From Chitinophaga pinensis (lineage in GTDB: Bacteria; Bacteroidota; Bacteroidia; Chitinophagales; Chitinophagaceae), in contig NZ_VOHS01000018.1 of the NCBI RefSeq assembly GCF_007896845.1, positions 86,248 to 150,247 of the forward strand: a stretch of 64,000 nucleotides of DNA. Reading direction: 5' to 3'. This document shows positions 11,421 to 21,262 of the stretch, in pieces. The notes under the pieces were generated by a model, which saw only the letters and a program-made list of their open reading frames with translations, was not told the origin of the DNA and made no database searches. Position numbers and translations under genes: made by a program. How positions within the stretch are numbered: position 1 is the stretch's first letter; every line of letters begins with the position of its first letter.

Positions 11421-12668
11421 ATGGAAGTACTCATTATTGGCGGAGGAATTATTGGTCTGAGCAGTGCCTTTTATCTGCAACAGGCAGGATATACAGTGAC
11501 TGTAATCGACAGAACAGATATGCAGCAGGGATGTTCCTATGGCAATGCGGGATACATTTGTCCCAGTCATTTCGTGCCATTAGCTACACCCGGGATTGTC
11601 AGACAAGGATTAAAGTGGATGCTGAACGCGAAAAGTCCTTTTTATATCCGGCCCAGTCTGAGTCCGGATATGATCAGCTGGGGATGGCAGTTTATGAAAA
11701 GCGCGACCAGAGAACATGTAGCGCGTGCTGCTGTACCTCTGAGAGATATAGCCTTGTTAAGCAAGCGTCACTATGAAGACTGGACACAGGTACCCGGACT
11801 GGATTTTTCTTATGATCCGCAGGGAATGCTGGAATTGTTCAATACGGAAGAGAATGCGCACCATGCGGAAGAAACCATTAAAGAAGCCCGTGCGCTGGGG
11901 TTGGATGCCCGGCTGATAGATAAGGCCACCTTGCAGCAAATGGAGCCGGATACGGCTATAAATGCGTTAGGAGCGGTTTATTTCCCCGGTGATGCACAGT
12001 TATATCCGAATCAGTTGATGAATAGCCTGAAAGACTGGTTACGTAGTCATGGGGTGCAGTTCAGGGGCAATGAAGAGGTAACAGGGTTTATTACGGATGG
12101 CAACAAGGTAAAAGGCGTCAAAACAAAGTCAGGCGTATATGCAGCTGATCATATTGTTGTTGCGGCAGGCGTATGGAGCAGGGAACTGGCGAGGGAATTA
12201 CAGTTAAAAATCCCGATGGTAGGCGGTCGCGGGTACTCTGTAACCTTTGAAAATGCGCCTTATAAAGTGAGGCATTCAGTGATTCTCAGCGAAGCGAGGG
12301 TGGCCATTTCTCCTATGAATGGCAACAAGATCCGCTTTGGCGGTACAATGGAAATTACCGGACTCAATGCACCGCCACGTATGCAGCGGGTACAGGGCAT
12401 TCTGGAGTCTGTAAAAAGATATTTTCCGGCTTATGATATCCCATTACCATCACCGGAGGATGTCTGGTATGGGTATCGTCCATGCAGCGCTGATGGCCTC
12501 CCACATATCGGAACGCTGGAACGGTATCCGAATGTGACCGTAGCGACCGGGCATTCTATGCTGGGGATCAGTCTGGGGGCAGGGACCGGTAAGCTGGTGG
12601 GCGAACTGGTATCCAAGGCACCACTATCCATGGATATCTCACCTTTTAAAGTTGAAAGATTCAGTTAA
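11421..12668 (+). CDS. FAD-dependent D-amino acid / D-hydroxyproline dehydrogenase (DadA-like)
   Basis: Flavoprotein of the DAO/DadA family, 415 aa. The N-terminus is a Rossmann dinucleotide-binding site (IIGGGIIGLSSAFYL, then an acidic residue at VIDR), followed by the GCSYGNAGYICPSH segment typical of D-amino-acid dehydrogenases, and a C-terminal FAD-binding end (GHSMLGISLGAGTGKLV). There is no signal peptide. It sits 8 bp after the epimerase gene and 8 bp before a DUF885 gene, so the three are very likely one transcript. The context predicts oxidation of cis-4-hydroxy-D-proline to the pyrroline carboxylate; general D-amino-acid oxidation is the alternative. Confidence 0.85.
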   Translation: MEVLIIGGGIIGLSSAFYLQQAGYTVTVIDRTDMQQGCSYGNAGYICPSHFVPLATPGIVRQGLKWMLNAKSPFYIRPSLSPDMISWGWQFMKSATREHVARAAVPLRDIALLSKRHYEDWTQVPGLDFSYDPQGMLELFNTEENAHHAEETIKEARALGLDARLIDKATLQQMEPDTAINALGAVYFPGDAQLYPNQLMNSLKDWLRSHGVQFRGNEEVTGFITDGNKVKGVKTKSGVYAADHIVVAAGVWSRELARELQLKIPMVGGRGYSVTFENAPYKVRHSVILSEARVAISPMNGNKIRFGGTMEITGLNAPPRMQRVQGILESVKRYFPAYDIPLPSPEDVWYGYRPCSADGLPHIGTLERYPNVTVATGHSMLGISLGAGTGKLVGELVSKAPLSMDISPFKVERFS

Positions 12669-12676
12669 ACGAACTT

Positions 12677-14374
12677 ATGATGAAATTGATTTACTGCTTG
12701 TTAACAGCTGGTTGCCTGATAACCAGCCGGGTCACTGCGCAGGAAAAAGACATGGTATCGCTGCAACAGCATTATAATGCTGACAGGGGTAGTCTGCTGC
12801 GTTTCTACCGGATAGAAAATGCGCCCGAACGAAGAGACAGATTTAAAGTCTTTTACAATGATTATCTGCAACAGCTGAACAGATTGGATTTCGATAAACT
12901 GGCTGTCGGAGAACGTGTAGATTATGTCCTCTTCAGGCTTAAACTACAGGAGGAAGTAAGACAGCTGGAAGTAGAAGAGACAGAATATAAACAGGTGGCG
13001 GACTGGTTTCCACTGGCAGACAAGATCTATGCATCAGAGAAGCTGAGAAGAAGGGGCACGAAACAGGATGCACAGGCATTGGCCCTGACCTTACGGGAGA
13101 TGTCTGTGGGATTGCAGGAGAAAGCGAAACAACTGGGCACAGCAAAAGGATTGAATATCGTTCAGCTCCGCAGAGGGGCTGCTATCACCAAAGGATTACA
13201 GACAGCGTTACATAGTATTCATGATTTTTATGATGGCTATGATCCGCAGTTTACATGGTGGATCCCGGCGCCGTATAAACAACTCGATAGTGTGTTAAAA
13301 GCCTATGGAGAGCTTTGGCAGCAACAGATCAGAACGATGCCGGGAGGCAAGGATGATGGGAGTGGAATTGTCGGTTATCCGATCGGAAGAGAGGAGCTGG
13401 TGCGTCAGCTGCGAAATGAACTGATTCCTTATTCACCGGAAGAATTAATTGAAATTGCCAATAAGGAGTTTGCCTTCTGCGACGCAGAAATGCTGAAGGC
13501 CAGTGAGGAAATGGGATTCGGTAAAGACTGGCATAAAGCGATGGAAAAGGTGAAGAATACCTATGTGCCTGCCGGTGAACAGCCGGATGCCATCATGAAG
13601 ATATATGATGAGTCCATGGCCTTTCTGAAAGAAAAGAACCTGATTACGATACCACCACTGGCCGCGGAGACCTGGCGTATGATAATGATGACGCCTGACA
13701 GACAGCTGGTGAATCCCTTTTTTACAGGAGGAGAGGTGCTGAGCATTTCCTATCCTGTCAATGATATGGAAGAGGCAGATAAGCTGATGAGCATGAGAGG
13801 GAATAATCCGCATTTCTCGCGTGCCACTGTACACCACGAGCTGTTTGCCGGTCATGCACTGGAGGAGTTCATGAACAACCGTTATAAGACCTACCGGAAT
13901 TTCGATACTCCTTTTTGGATAGAGGGCTGGTCATTATACTGGGAGATGTTGCTGTGGGATATGAAATTTCCCCGCTCACCAGAAGACCGTATCGGTATGT
14001 TGTTCTGGCGGATGCACCGTTGTGCACGTATCCTTTTCTCATTGAACTATCATCTGGGTAAATGGACACCACAGCAGTGTATTGATTTTCTGGTGGACAG
14101 GGTAGGGCATGAGAGAGCGAATGCGGCGGGAGAAGTGCGTCGCTCATTTAAAGGCGATTACAGTCCCTTGTATCAGGTGGCTTATATGATTGGCGGCTTA
14201 CAGTTTATGGCGCTGAAAAAAGAGCTGGTAGACAGCGGTAAAATGACTTATCAGCAATATCATGATGCGGTGATGAAGGAGAATTCGCTGCCGGTGGAGA
14301 TGGTCCGTGTCATCCTGACCAATCAGCAGATTGGAAAGGATTTTAAAACAAACTGGCGTTTTTACAGCTTATAA
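12677..14374 (+). CDS. Secreted DUF885 family protein, predicted metallopeptidase-like
   Basis: 565-residue protein with a Sec signal peptide ending near TSRVTAQ. The body matches the DUF885 pattern: mostly helical, with the metal-site-like motif HHELFAGHALEEF at about 395 and a downstream EGWSLYWEML segment supplying a further Glu, resembling thermolysin-fold zinc peptidases. Activity of this family is poorly defined, so the peptidase role is inference. It is the third gene of the operon with the hydroxyproline epimerase and dehydrogenase. A secreted peptidase releasing proline- or hydroxyproline-rich peptides for the two enzymes would fit the arrangement, but the sequence does not prove this. 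A strong hairpin follows at 14391. Confidence 0.75.
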   Translation: MMKLIYCLLTAGCLITSRVTAQEKDMVSLQQHYNADRGSLLRFYRIENAPERRDRFKVFYNDYLQQLNRLDFDKLAVGERVDYVLFRLKLQEEVRQLEVEETEYKQVADWFPLADKIYASEKLRRRGTKQDAQALALTLREMSVGLQEKAKQLGTAKGLNIVQLRRGAAITKGLQTALHSIHDFYDGYDPQFTWWIPAPYKQLDSVLKAYGELWQQQIRTMPGGKDDGSGIVGYPIGREELVRQLRNELIPYSPEELIEIANKEFAFCDAEMLKASEEMGFGKDWHKAMEKVKNTYVPAGEQPDAIMKIYDESMAFLKEKNLITIPPLAAETWRMIMMTPDRQLVNPFFTGGEVLSISYPVNDMEEADKLMSMRGNNPHFSRATVHHELFAGHALEEFMNNRYKTYRNFDTPFWIEGWSLYWEMLLWDMKFPRSPEDRIGMLFWRMHRCARILFSLNYHLGKWTPQQCIDFLVDRVGHERANAAGEVRRSFKGDYSPLYQVAYMIGGLQFMALKKELVDSGKMTYQQYHDAVMKENSLPVEMVRVILTNQQIGKDFKTNWRFYSL

Positions 14375-14390
14375 GCTTTGTACTTTCAAT

Positions 14391-14421
14391 AAAAACGGGC
14401 CTGCAGCATAGTGCAGGCCCG
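14391..14421 (-). terminator. Rho-independent terminator between convergent genes
   Basis: Perfect 10-bp stem CGGGCCTGCA / TGCAGGCCCG (14396-14405 with 14412-14421) and a 6-nt loop. On the minus strand it is followed by TTTTTATTG, so it mainly ends the leftward porin transcript; it may also serve the rightward DUF885 operon, though no T run follows on that side. Confidence 0.8.
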
Positions 14422-14455
14422 ATAATATTGTACAATACGGATGATGTAGCAGTGC

Positions 14456-15061
14456 TTATTTAAAAGCAACTCCTATACCCAGTGTAATCTGATGTGTCTT
14501 CCAGTCGTACTGAGGCGCCGGAACATTGTTGATGTTGGTCAGGCCCAGTACGTAGCGGCCGATGAAACGAACATTACCAACGTTGACCTGTGCACCGGCA
14601 ACAGCGCCGATGTCGCTTTTCTTGAAGGCGTCTCTGTTAGCTTTCAGCAGATTTTCATCAATGAAGTACATATATGTGTACTGTGCACCGAGATTAAAGG
14701 TCAGCGCCTGAATCGGTGAGTAGCGTACCAGTAATGGAATGCTTGCTGCACTGATCTTGATCTTGTCTCTGCCTTCGGTATTGTGATAGGTCACATATTT
14801 CTGGGCAAAGTCATTTCCTTTTTTAGCTGAAGTCTGTGTAAAAAGCAATTCCGGCTGGATACCCCATTTTTTGTCCTTTGACAGATCGAACTCGAAGAAA
14901 GCTCCTCCCTGAAATCCCGGTTTATAGTTCGGATTAATGCCCTCACCCTTAACGTTAGAGAACATTAACGTGGCCTTCAACCCGTAATTTACACGTTGTG
15001 CAGTAGCTGCCGTTCCTGTAATTACTGCAAGGATCCCTGCCAGTAATAATCCTTTTTTCAT
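14456..15061 (-). CDS. Outer membrane beta-barrel protein (PorT/OMP_b-brl type)
   Basis: About 201 residues with a clear signal peptide (MKKGLLLAGILAVITG to ATAQ). The mature part alternates polar and aromatic residues in beta strands (VNYGLKATLMFSNVKG, FQGGAFFEFDLSKD, WGIQPELLFTQTS) and ends in a strand with terminal Phe-Lys (ITLGIGVAFK), as in small Bacteroidota outer-membrane barrels of the porin/PorT group. ATG 15059-15061 is preferred over an upstream start at 15091 because it gives the signal peptide directly. The ligand is unknown. Monocistronic, with a promoter element at 15140 and a terminator at 14391. Confidence 0.8.
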   Translation of the reverse strand: MKKGLLLAGILAVITGTAATAQRVNYGLKATLMFSNVKGEGINPNYKPGFQGGAFFEFDLSKDKKWGIQPELLFTQTSAKKGNDFAQKYVTYHNTEGRDKIKISAASIPLLVRYSPIQALTFNLGAQYTYMYFIDENLLKANRDAFKKSDIGAVAGAQVNVGNVRFIGRYVLGLTNINNVPAPQYDWKTHQITLGIGVAFK

Positions 15062-15139
15062 AGATACTAATTGACGATTACAGATGATCAAAAATGAATT
15101 ACGTCGCTTGTCCGCAATTCAGGCTAAAAAATTCGCGGG

Positions 15140-15147
15140 CAAACATA
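15140..15147 (-). promoter_or_regulatory. -7 promoter element for the beta-barrel gene
   Basis: The minus strand reads TATGTTTG, matching TAnnTTTG, 79 bp before the start codon. No clear -33 element is present. The 15062-15359 gap otherwise contains nothing I can name. Confidence 0.4.
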
Positions 15148-15359
15148 CGTAATTCATGCTAGATCATAATTATTATGTCCTAAAAGTTTTGTCAGATCTT
15201 AGATGTCGTTTAAGGCCGGTAGTTTAAAATGACCTGGCACTAACAGGACAGAACCGCCGTAATTATCGACGAATAGCAAAAAAGTATCTTTTATTGCCTG
15301 CCGGACGCTTCTCTTCTTTTTTTATTTATTATTGTTTTCCAGTAACATTGTGGTCGAAT

Positions 15360-16781
15360 ATGGACCATCTTATCGTAATAATTTTCGCTTTGATCTCCTG
15401 TGCCGCCCTGGGAGCGGTTATTAAGGTTGTCATCAGGAGTAATCAGTTAAAAACCAGCATTGCCGTTCTGGAAACTCAATTGTCAGCCCTCAATGAGACA
15501 GCGGGGGGCCTGCGTACCCAGGTGCAGGATAAACAATCTGAAATAGAGCAGTTGAATACCCGTCTGCAGATCATGCAGGAAGAGACTATCCGTATAGAAA
15601 GTAACGGGGAGGCGCGTTACCGGGAGGCGGAGAACCGGTTGCGTGAGCAGCAGGAGTTTATCGATCATTCCAATGAGAAGCTGAAGGAAGCCTTTAATGC
15701 TATTTCTGCGGAAGCATTGAAACACAACAATGCCTCTTTCGTGGCGCTGGCGAAGTCAGTGCTTGAAACGCAGGTGACAGATGCAAAGGGTGATCTGGAG
15801 AAACGCCAGCAGGCAATAGATGCGCTGGTGAAACCTTTGAATGAGACCTTACACCGCTTTGACGAAAATATGCGTCAGCTGGAAAGTAACCGTCAGCAAC
15901 AATACGGACAGATCAACCAGTTTATACTTGGTATCCAGCAAAGCACCGAAAAGTTACAGAAGGAAACCCATAATCTGGTCAGTGCACTGAAGACCTCGCA
16001 TATCAGAGGGCGTTATGGAGAGATTGCATTGCGCAGGGTGGTGGAGTTTGCCGGTATGACAGAACATTGTGATTTCAATGAACAGGTGTCTGTACAGTCA
16101 GAAGATGGTGTATTACGTCCGGATATGATCATCAAACTGCCGGAAGGAAAGACTATCATCGTTGACTCTAAAGTACCGCTGAGCGCTTATATGCGTGCAT
16201 TTGAAACAGAAGACGAAGAAGAACGCAAAGTGTTCCTGAACCAGCATGCTGCGGCAGTACGCGATCACCTGAAGAAACTGAGTGCCAAAGCTTACTGGAG
16301 CCAGTGGCAGCATTCTCCGGACTACGTCATTCTGTATATGCAGATCGAATCTTCCTTCGGAGCTGCTTTACAGGCTGATCCGACCCTGATAGAAGATGGT
16401 ATCCGCAATAAGGTGGTATTTGCCACGCCGACTACGCTGATCACATTGCTGCGTACGGTCGGTTTTGTATGGCAACAGCTGCATGTAGCTGCGAATATCG
16501 AAGATATCCGGATGGCAGGTATAGAATTGTACAACCGTACAAACGTATTATTAAGACACTTCACTAACATAGGCGGCAGTCTGAAAACGGTACTCAACCA
16601 CTACAACGATGCCGTTGCCTCCCTCGAAAGCAGATTTGTGCCACAGGCACGGAAATTGTACAGTCTGGGACCAGCGCTCAAGCATCCGCTGCCTGACGTA
16701 AAGCCAATAGAGGCGGGTGTGAGATACAGCGCATTGCAACAGGATGAATTGCAGCCGGGAGAAGGGGAGGATACCAGGTGA
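15360..16781 (+). CDS. rmuC: RmuC-family DNA recombination protein
   Basis: 473 residues from ATG 15360 (MDHLIVIIFALISC); the open frame extends 22 codons upstream, but those residues (MPAGRFSSFF...) do not look like the family. One N-terminal membrane helix (about 3-25), a long coiled coil (about 30-110; QLSALNETAGG, EIEQLNTRLQ), then the RmuC nuclease-like domain (GRYGEIALRRVVEFAGM, DSKVPLSAY, MQIESSFGAAL, TPTTLITLLRTV). In Escherichia coli RmuC limits recombination at inverted repeats; its biochemical activity is not settled. Free-standing gene, 61 bp before the next. Confidence 0.9.
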   Translation: MDHLIVIIFALISCAALGAVIKVVIRSNQLKTSIAVLETQLSALNETAGGLRTQVQDKQSEIEQLNTRLQIMQEETIRIESNGEARYREAENRLREQQEFIDHSNEKLKEAFNAISAEALKHNNASFVALAKSVLETQVTDAKGDLEKRQQAIDALVKPLNETLHRFDENMRQLESNRQQQYGQINQFILGIQQSTEKLQKETHNLVSALKTSHIRGRYGEIALRRVVEFAGMTEHCDFNEQVSVQSEDGVLRPDMIIKLPEGKTIIVDSKVPLSAYMRAFETEDEEERKVFLNQHAAAVRDHLKKLSAKAYWSQWQHSPDYVILYMQIESSFGAALQADPTLIEDGIRNKVVFATPTTLITLLRTVGFVWQQLHVAANIEDIRMAGIELYNRTNVLLRHFTNIGGSLKTVLNHYNDAVASLESRFVPQARKLYSLGPALKHPLPDVKPIEAGVRYSALQQDELQPGEGEDTR

Positions 16782-16842
16782 AACAATATTGATTATTTTG
16801 TGGCTGATTTTTAATTTGTATTAAATAACAACCACGTAATTA

Positions 16843-17535
16843 ATGGTCCACTCTACTCAAGGTCTGAAAAGAACTGTGGGGATGCTATGCCTGTCCCTTT
16901 GTACACTGCCGGCGCTGACACATGCGCAGCAGACAGAAACGATCACCCGTAAAGGCTATACGCTCGAATACACGAACAAGGCGCCTGATTTCGATACTGT
17001 TGTCGGAAAACGGCTGATCGAGGCTTTTTTTGAGGTTTATCCGAAAGAAGCTGCGCGCTACAACAAGAAAACAGCTAAAAAAGTAACTTTTGTGATCGAT
17101 CCTGCCTATGACGGCGTTGCAGCCACCAGCGGAGATGTCGTTACTTTCAATCCTGCCTGGTTCCGTAGTCATCCGGGTGATATTGATGTCGTAACGCATG
17201 AAGCCATGCACATCGTGCAGGCTTATCCTCACCATGCAGGTCCGGGCTGGATCACAGAAGGAATCGCTGATTATGTGAGAAATGAGATGGGTGTAGATAA
17301 TGCGGGCGCTAAATGGGCTTTGCCTGAATTTAACGAAAAACAGCACTACACACAGAGCTACAGGATCACTGCCCGTTTCCTCATATGGATTGAAAAACAT
17401 AAGAACAAGAACATAGTGAGGAAATTAGATTCCTCAATGCGTGAAAAAAAATACACAGCTGATATCTGGAAGGAGCTTACAGGAAGCACACTCGATGAAC
17501 TGTGGAAAGAATATGCTGCCAATCCGGCGATTTAA
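16843..17535 (+). CDS. Secreted basic secretory protein (BSP)-type metallopeptidase
   Basis: 230 residues with a signal peptide (LCLSLCTLPALTHAQ). The zinc-binding motif HEAMH is at 119-123 (DVVTHEAMHIVQAY), and GWITEGIADYVRNEMG follows at 135-150, giving the third ligand region; this pairing is characteristic of the plant-like basic secretory protein family (PF04450). Likely a periplasmic or secreted zinc peptidase. The next hairpin (17540) ends the transcript. No partner gene is evident. Confidence 0.82.
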   Translation: MVHSTQGLKRTVGMLCLSLCTLPALTHAQQTETITRKGYTLEYTNKAPDFDTVVGKRLIEAFFEVYPKEAARYNKKTAKKVTFVIDPAYDGVAATSGDVVTFNPAWFRSHPGDIDVVTHEAMHIVQAYPHHAGPGWITEGIADYVRNEMGVDNAGAKWALPEFNEKQHYTQSYRITARFLIWIEKHKNKNIVRKLDSSMREKKYTADIWKELTGSTLDELWKEYAANPAI

Positions 17536-17539
17536 TTCC

Positions 17540-17574
17540 AAAAGGTCCTGTCTCGTAAGGGGCGGGACCCTTTT
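17540..17574 (+). terminator. Rho-independent terminator
   Basis: An imperfect stem AAAAGGTCC...GGGACCCTTTT closes 5 bp after the stop codon of the BSP-like gene; the A/T ends make it usable in both directions. Confidence 0.7.
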
Positions 17575-17619
17575 GATGATATACACGGCTTAAGTATTTA
17601 CAGGTTTTAACTATAATGG

Positions 17620-20600
17620 ATGAAAGTGAAAGCTACTTTTAAAAGGAATCTGCTGATTGGATTTGGAGTATCCCTGCTACTGCTGGTGGTGAGCTCCGTT
17701 GCCTCTTTTTTTAGTATTCGCAATCTCCTCGCCAGTGCCTACTGGGTAGATCACACTAATACGGTGATACTCAAACTGGAAAGTACATTGTCTTTTATGA
17801 AGGATGCGGAAACCGGTCAGCGCGGTTTTCTGCTTACAGGAGACGAGCGTTTCCTCGACCCTTATAAAGGCGCCTATGATAGTGTGCAGGCCACACTGAA
17901 TAATCTGAAGGATCTTACGCAGGACAACAACGAACAGCAGGTTGCCGTAGAGCAATTACGTCTGTTGGTGGTACGCCGCCAGTCATTATTACGTGAATCT
18001 ATTCAGGCCCGTAAAAACGGACAGACCATCAGCTTCGATACTTTACAGAACGGGCGTATTATCATGGATGATGCCCGCAGGCTGGTGAATTACATGGAAG
18101 ACCGGGAAAAGAAATTACTCGCTGTCCGTACAGCAAACCTCAATCGCATTTCCGGCTATACACCTATTCTTATCGTGATAGCCGCATTGTTGGCCCTGTT
18201 AATTACCTCCGTCTTTTATATACGTGTCAAGCGGGACTTTGAAGAACGCTCCCGCCTGCAGGAGGAACTGGAAGAGAAAGACCGTGAAATTACCCGTCGT
18301 ATCAATATCATACAGAGTATCGCAGAGAAAATATCTGCCGGAGATTACAGTATCCGCGTAAATGATGAAGAGAAAGATGGTCTGGGCAGCCTGTCCGTAT
18401 CACTGAACAGAATGGCGGCATCACTGGAAACCTCCTTTAATGAACTGGCAGATAAGGAATGGCATCAGACCGGTGTGGCTGGTCTGAACAATAAAATGGT
18501 AGGAGAGAAAGTGGTAGAGACACTGACTGCGCATATCATCGAATTCCTCGCAGAATATACACATAGTCAGGTAGCCGCTTTATACCTCAGTGGTCCTGCT
18601 GATAAATTATACCTGACTGGTAGTTTTGCTTTGGCTAACAGGGAAAACCGCCGGGAAATTCCTGTGGGACAGGGAATGGTGGGCCAATGTGCAGCCAGTG
18701 GTAAAACATTATTATTACAGGATATCAGCCCTGACAATATTACAATCAGCTACGCCAGCGGAGAGATCCGTCCGCGGAATATTGTAGCAGTACCAATTCA
18801 CTATGAAGGATACGTAAGAGGTGTGATCGAACTGGCATCACTCACTGCCTACACGCCAAATGACCTCGCATTCCTCGAATCAGTGACACATAACATCGGA
18901 GTGGCGATCAATACGTCCGAAAACCGCCGTCGTGTACAGGAACTGCTGGAAGAAACACAGGCACAGTCAGAAGAGCTGCAGGTACAACACGGAGAACTGG
19001 AAAACATCAATACCGAACTGGAAGCACAGGCGCAAAAGCTGCAGGCTTCCGAAGAGGAATTACGCGTACAGCAGGAAGAACTGCAACAGGCCAATCAGGA
19101 ACTGGAAGAACGTTCCCGTTTGCTGGAAGACCGCAATCAGGTGATTGTAGAGCGTAACCTCGAAATACAGAAGAAAGCAGAAGAGCTGGAGATCAGCACG
19201 AAATATAAATCGGAGTTCCTGGCGAATATGTCCCATGAACTGCGTACGCCATTGAACTCTATACTGCTGTTAAGCAGATTGATGGCGGAGAACAATGAAA
19301 AGAACCTGTCAGATGATCAGATAGAATCCGCACAGGTTATCCAGAGTTCCGGTAAGGGCCTGTTAAACCTGATTGATGAGATTCTGGATCTATCCAAGAT
19401 CGAGGCGGGTAAAATGGATCTGGAATTTGCACCGGTACCGGTACATGAGATCTGTAATGATATGGAGGCCTTATTTGGTCCTATTGCCCGTGAAAAGAAC
19501 CTTGCACTGAATGTTCAGGTGATGGCAGATGCACCGGCGCTGATAGAAACGGATAAGATGCGTCTGGAACAGATCCTGAAAAACCTCTTGTCGAATGCTC
19601 TGAAGTTTACAGCGAAAGGTGCTGTTACCCTTCAGGTGACTGCCGTTGCGCAGGATCCGTCTGTTGTACGATTTGCAGTAAGAGATACAGGTATTGGTAT
19701 ACCGGCTGAAAAACAGCAGGTGATATTCGAAGCCTTCAAACAGGCAGATGGTTCTACCCGTCGTAAGTACGGTGGTACAGGATTGGGCCTTTCCATCAGC
19801 CGTGAACTGGCGAAACTGCTGGGAGGAGAGATCCGTCTGGATAGTGAGCCCGGACATGGCAGTGAGTTTGTGGTAACGATTCCGCTTCGTCCGCAGGACA
19901 GCAGAGAACAACAACCCGTACACGAGGTTACACAGCAACAGGCGGAAGAAGTGTATCACGAAGCTGTAAAAGCAAAAGAGAAAAGAGACGATTATATCGC
20001 GACAGAAATACCACAGGAAATACCGGATGACAGAGATAATCTGAAAGCGGAAGATAAGACCATCCTGATCGTAGAAGATGATACCAGATATGCAGGTATT
20101 CTGCTGGACTTCACCCGTAAGCGTGGTTATAAAGGTATTGTGGCAGTACGCGGTGACCATGGTATAGAGATGGCGCAGCGTTACAGGCCGGCGGCTATCC
20201 TGCTGGATATCGTATTGCCGGTACAAAGTGGATGGCAGGTGATGGAAGCGTTGAAATCCAATCCGGTTACCCGTCCGATTCCGGTGCATATTATTTCTTC
20301 ACTGGAAGCAAAGAAGGAGAGCCTGCAGAAAGGAGCCGTAGATTTTATCAACAAGCCGATGGCACTGGACAGGATGCCACAGATCTTCCAGCAATTGGAG
20401 AATGCACTGATGCAGAATCCGAAGAAAGTGCTGATCGTGGAGGAGAATCCGAAACACGCGGAAGCACTGGCTTACTTCCTTGAAAACTTTAATGTCAGTA
20501 CGGAAATTACCGGTAATATAAGTAGCAGCGTGGCTGCTTTACAGAAGAAGGATGTCAATTGTGTGATTCTGGATATGGGTGTACCAGACCAGCATGCCTA

Positions 20601-21234
20601 TGAGACGCTCGAAACAGTGAAGAGCAATCCCGGACTGGAGAATCTGCCGATCATTATTTTCACCGGTAAGAACCTGTCCCGTGCGGAAGAAAACCGTATC
20701 CGCCAGTATGCAGATTCTATTGTGATCAAAACGGCTCATTCTTATCAGCGTATGCTGGATGAGGTAGCGTTGTTCCTGCATCTGGTAGAAGAGAAAGCGG
20801 GTCATAACAAGCCGGCAAAAAAGCAACAGGCGCCATTAAAAGAAGTATTACAGGGTAAAACAGTGTTGATCGCGGATGATGATGTACGTAATATCTTCTC
20901 CCTGACGAAAGCTTTAGAACAGCATAAGATGACGATTGTTTCTGCGCTGGATGGGAAGGAAGCCATGCAGCAGCTGGAAAATAATCCTAAGATAGATATC
21001 GTACTGATGGATATGATGATGCCGGAAATGGATGGCTATGAGACGATCCGGACAATCAGGGACATCCCTAAATACAGACACCTGCCGATACTGGCAGTGA
21101 CGGCCAAGACGATGCTGGGTGACCGTGAGAAATGTATCAAAGCCGGCGCCTCCGATTATATCTCCAAACCGGTAGATATAGATCAGCTGGTGTCACTGTT
21201 ACGGGTGTGGTTGTATGATAATGCAAGAGGTTGA
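17620..21234 (+). CDS. CHASE3-HAMP-GAF hybrid histidine kinase with three receiver domains
   Basis: 1,204 residues. Two membrane helices (about 10-30 and 185-205) bracket a CHASE3 sensor (MKDAETGQRGFLLTGDERFLDPY). HAMP (about 205-275), GAF (about 300-440), a Glu/Gln-rich coiled coil (about 445-530), HisKA (ANMSHELRTPLNS), HATPase (NLLSNALKF, RDTGIGI, GGTGLGLSIS), then three receivers: REC1 (ILIVEDD, ILLDIVLPVQSG), REC2 (VLIVEENPKH, VILDMGVPD) and REC3 (VLIADDD, LMDMMMPEMDG). REC2 has Glu-Glu in place of the usual Asp-Asp metal site but keeps the phospho-acceptor Asp and a Lys. The next gene, 28 bp on, is a solo receiver resembling REC3, so phosphate may pass through a multi-receiver relay. 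The signal is unknown. Confidence 0.9.
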   Translation: MKVKATFKRNLLIGFGVSLLLLVVSSVASFFSIRNLLASAYWVDHTNTVILKLESTLSFMKDAETGQRGFLLTGDERFLDPYKGAYDSVQATLNNLKDLTQDNNEQQVAVEQLRLLVVRRQSLLRESIQARKNGQTISFDTLQNGRIIMDDARRLVNYMEDREKKLLAVRTANLNRISGYTPILIVIAALLALLITSVFYIRVKRDFEERSRLQEELEEKDREITRRINIIQSIAEKISAGDYSIRVNDEEKDGLGSLSVSLNRMAASLETSFNELADKEWHQTGVAGLNNKMVGEKVVETLTAHIIEFLAEYTHSQVAALYLSGPADKLYLTGSFALANRENRREIPVGQGMVGQCAASGKTLLLQDISPDNITISYASGEIRPRNIVAVPIHYEGYVRGVIELASLTAYTPNDLAFLESVTHNIGVAINTSENRRRVQELLEETQAQSEELQVQHGELENINTELEAQAQKLQASEEELRVQQEELQQANQELEERSRLLEDRNQVIVERNLEIQKKAEELEISTKYKSEFLANMSHELRTPLNSILLLSRLMAENNEKNLSDDQIESAQVIQSSGKGLLNLIDEILDLSKIEAGKMDLEFAPVPVHEICNDMEALFGPIAREKNLALNVQVMADAPALIETDKMRLEQILKNLLSNALKFTAKGAVTLQVTAVAQDPSVVRFAVRDTGIGIPAEKQQVIFEAFKQADGSTRRKYGGTGLGLSISRELAKLLGGEIRLDSEPGHGSEFVVTIPLRPQDSREQQPVHEVTQQQAEEVYHEAVKAKEKRDDYIATEIPQEIPDDRDNLKAEDKTILIVEDDTRYAGILLDFTRKRGYKGIVAVRGDHGIEMAQRYRPAAILLDIVLPVQSGWQVMEALKSNPVTRPIPVHIISSLEAKKESLQKGAVDFINKPMALDRMPQIFQQLENALMQNPKKVLIVEENPKHAEALAYFLENFNVSTEITGNISSSVAALQKKDVNCVILDMGVPDQHAYETLETVKSNPGLENLPIIIFTGKNLSRAEENRIRQYADSIVIKTAHSYQRMLDEVALFLHLVEEKAGHNKPAKKQQAPLKEVLQGKTVLIADDDVRNIFSLTKALEQHKMTIVSALDGKEAMQQLENNPKIDIVLMDMMMPEMDGYETIRTIRDIPKYRHLPILAVTAKTMLGDREKCIKAGASDYISKPVDIDQLVSLLRVWLYDNARG

Positions 21235-21262
21235 TCATTAAAAGACTAAGAATACAAATAGC

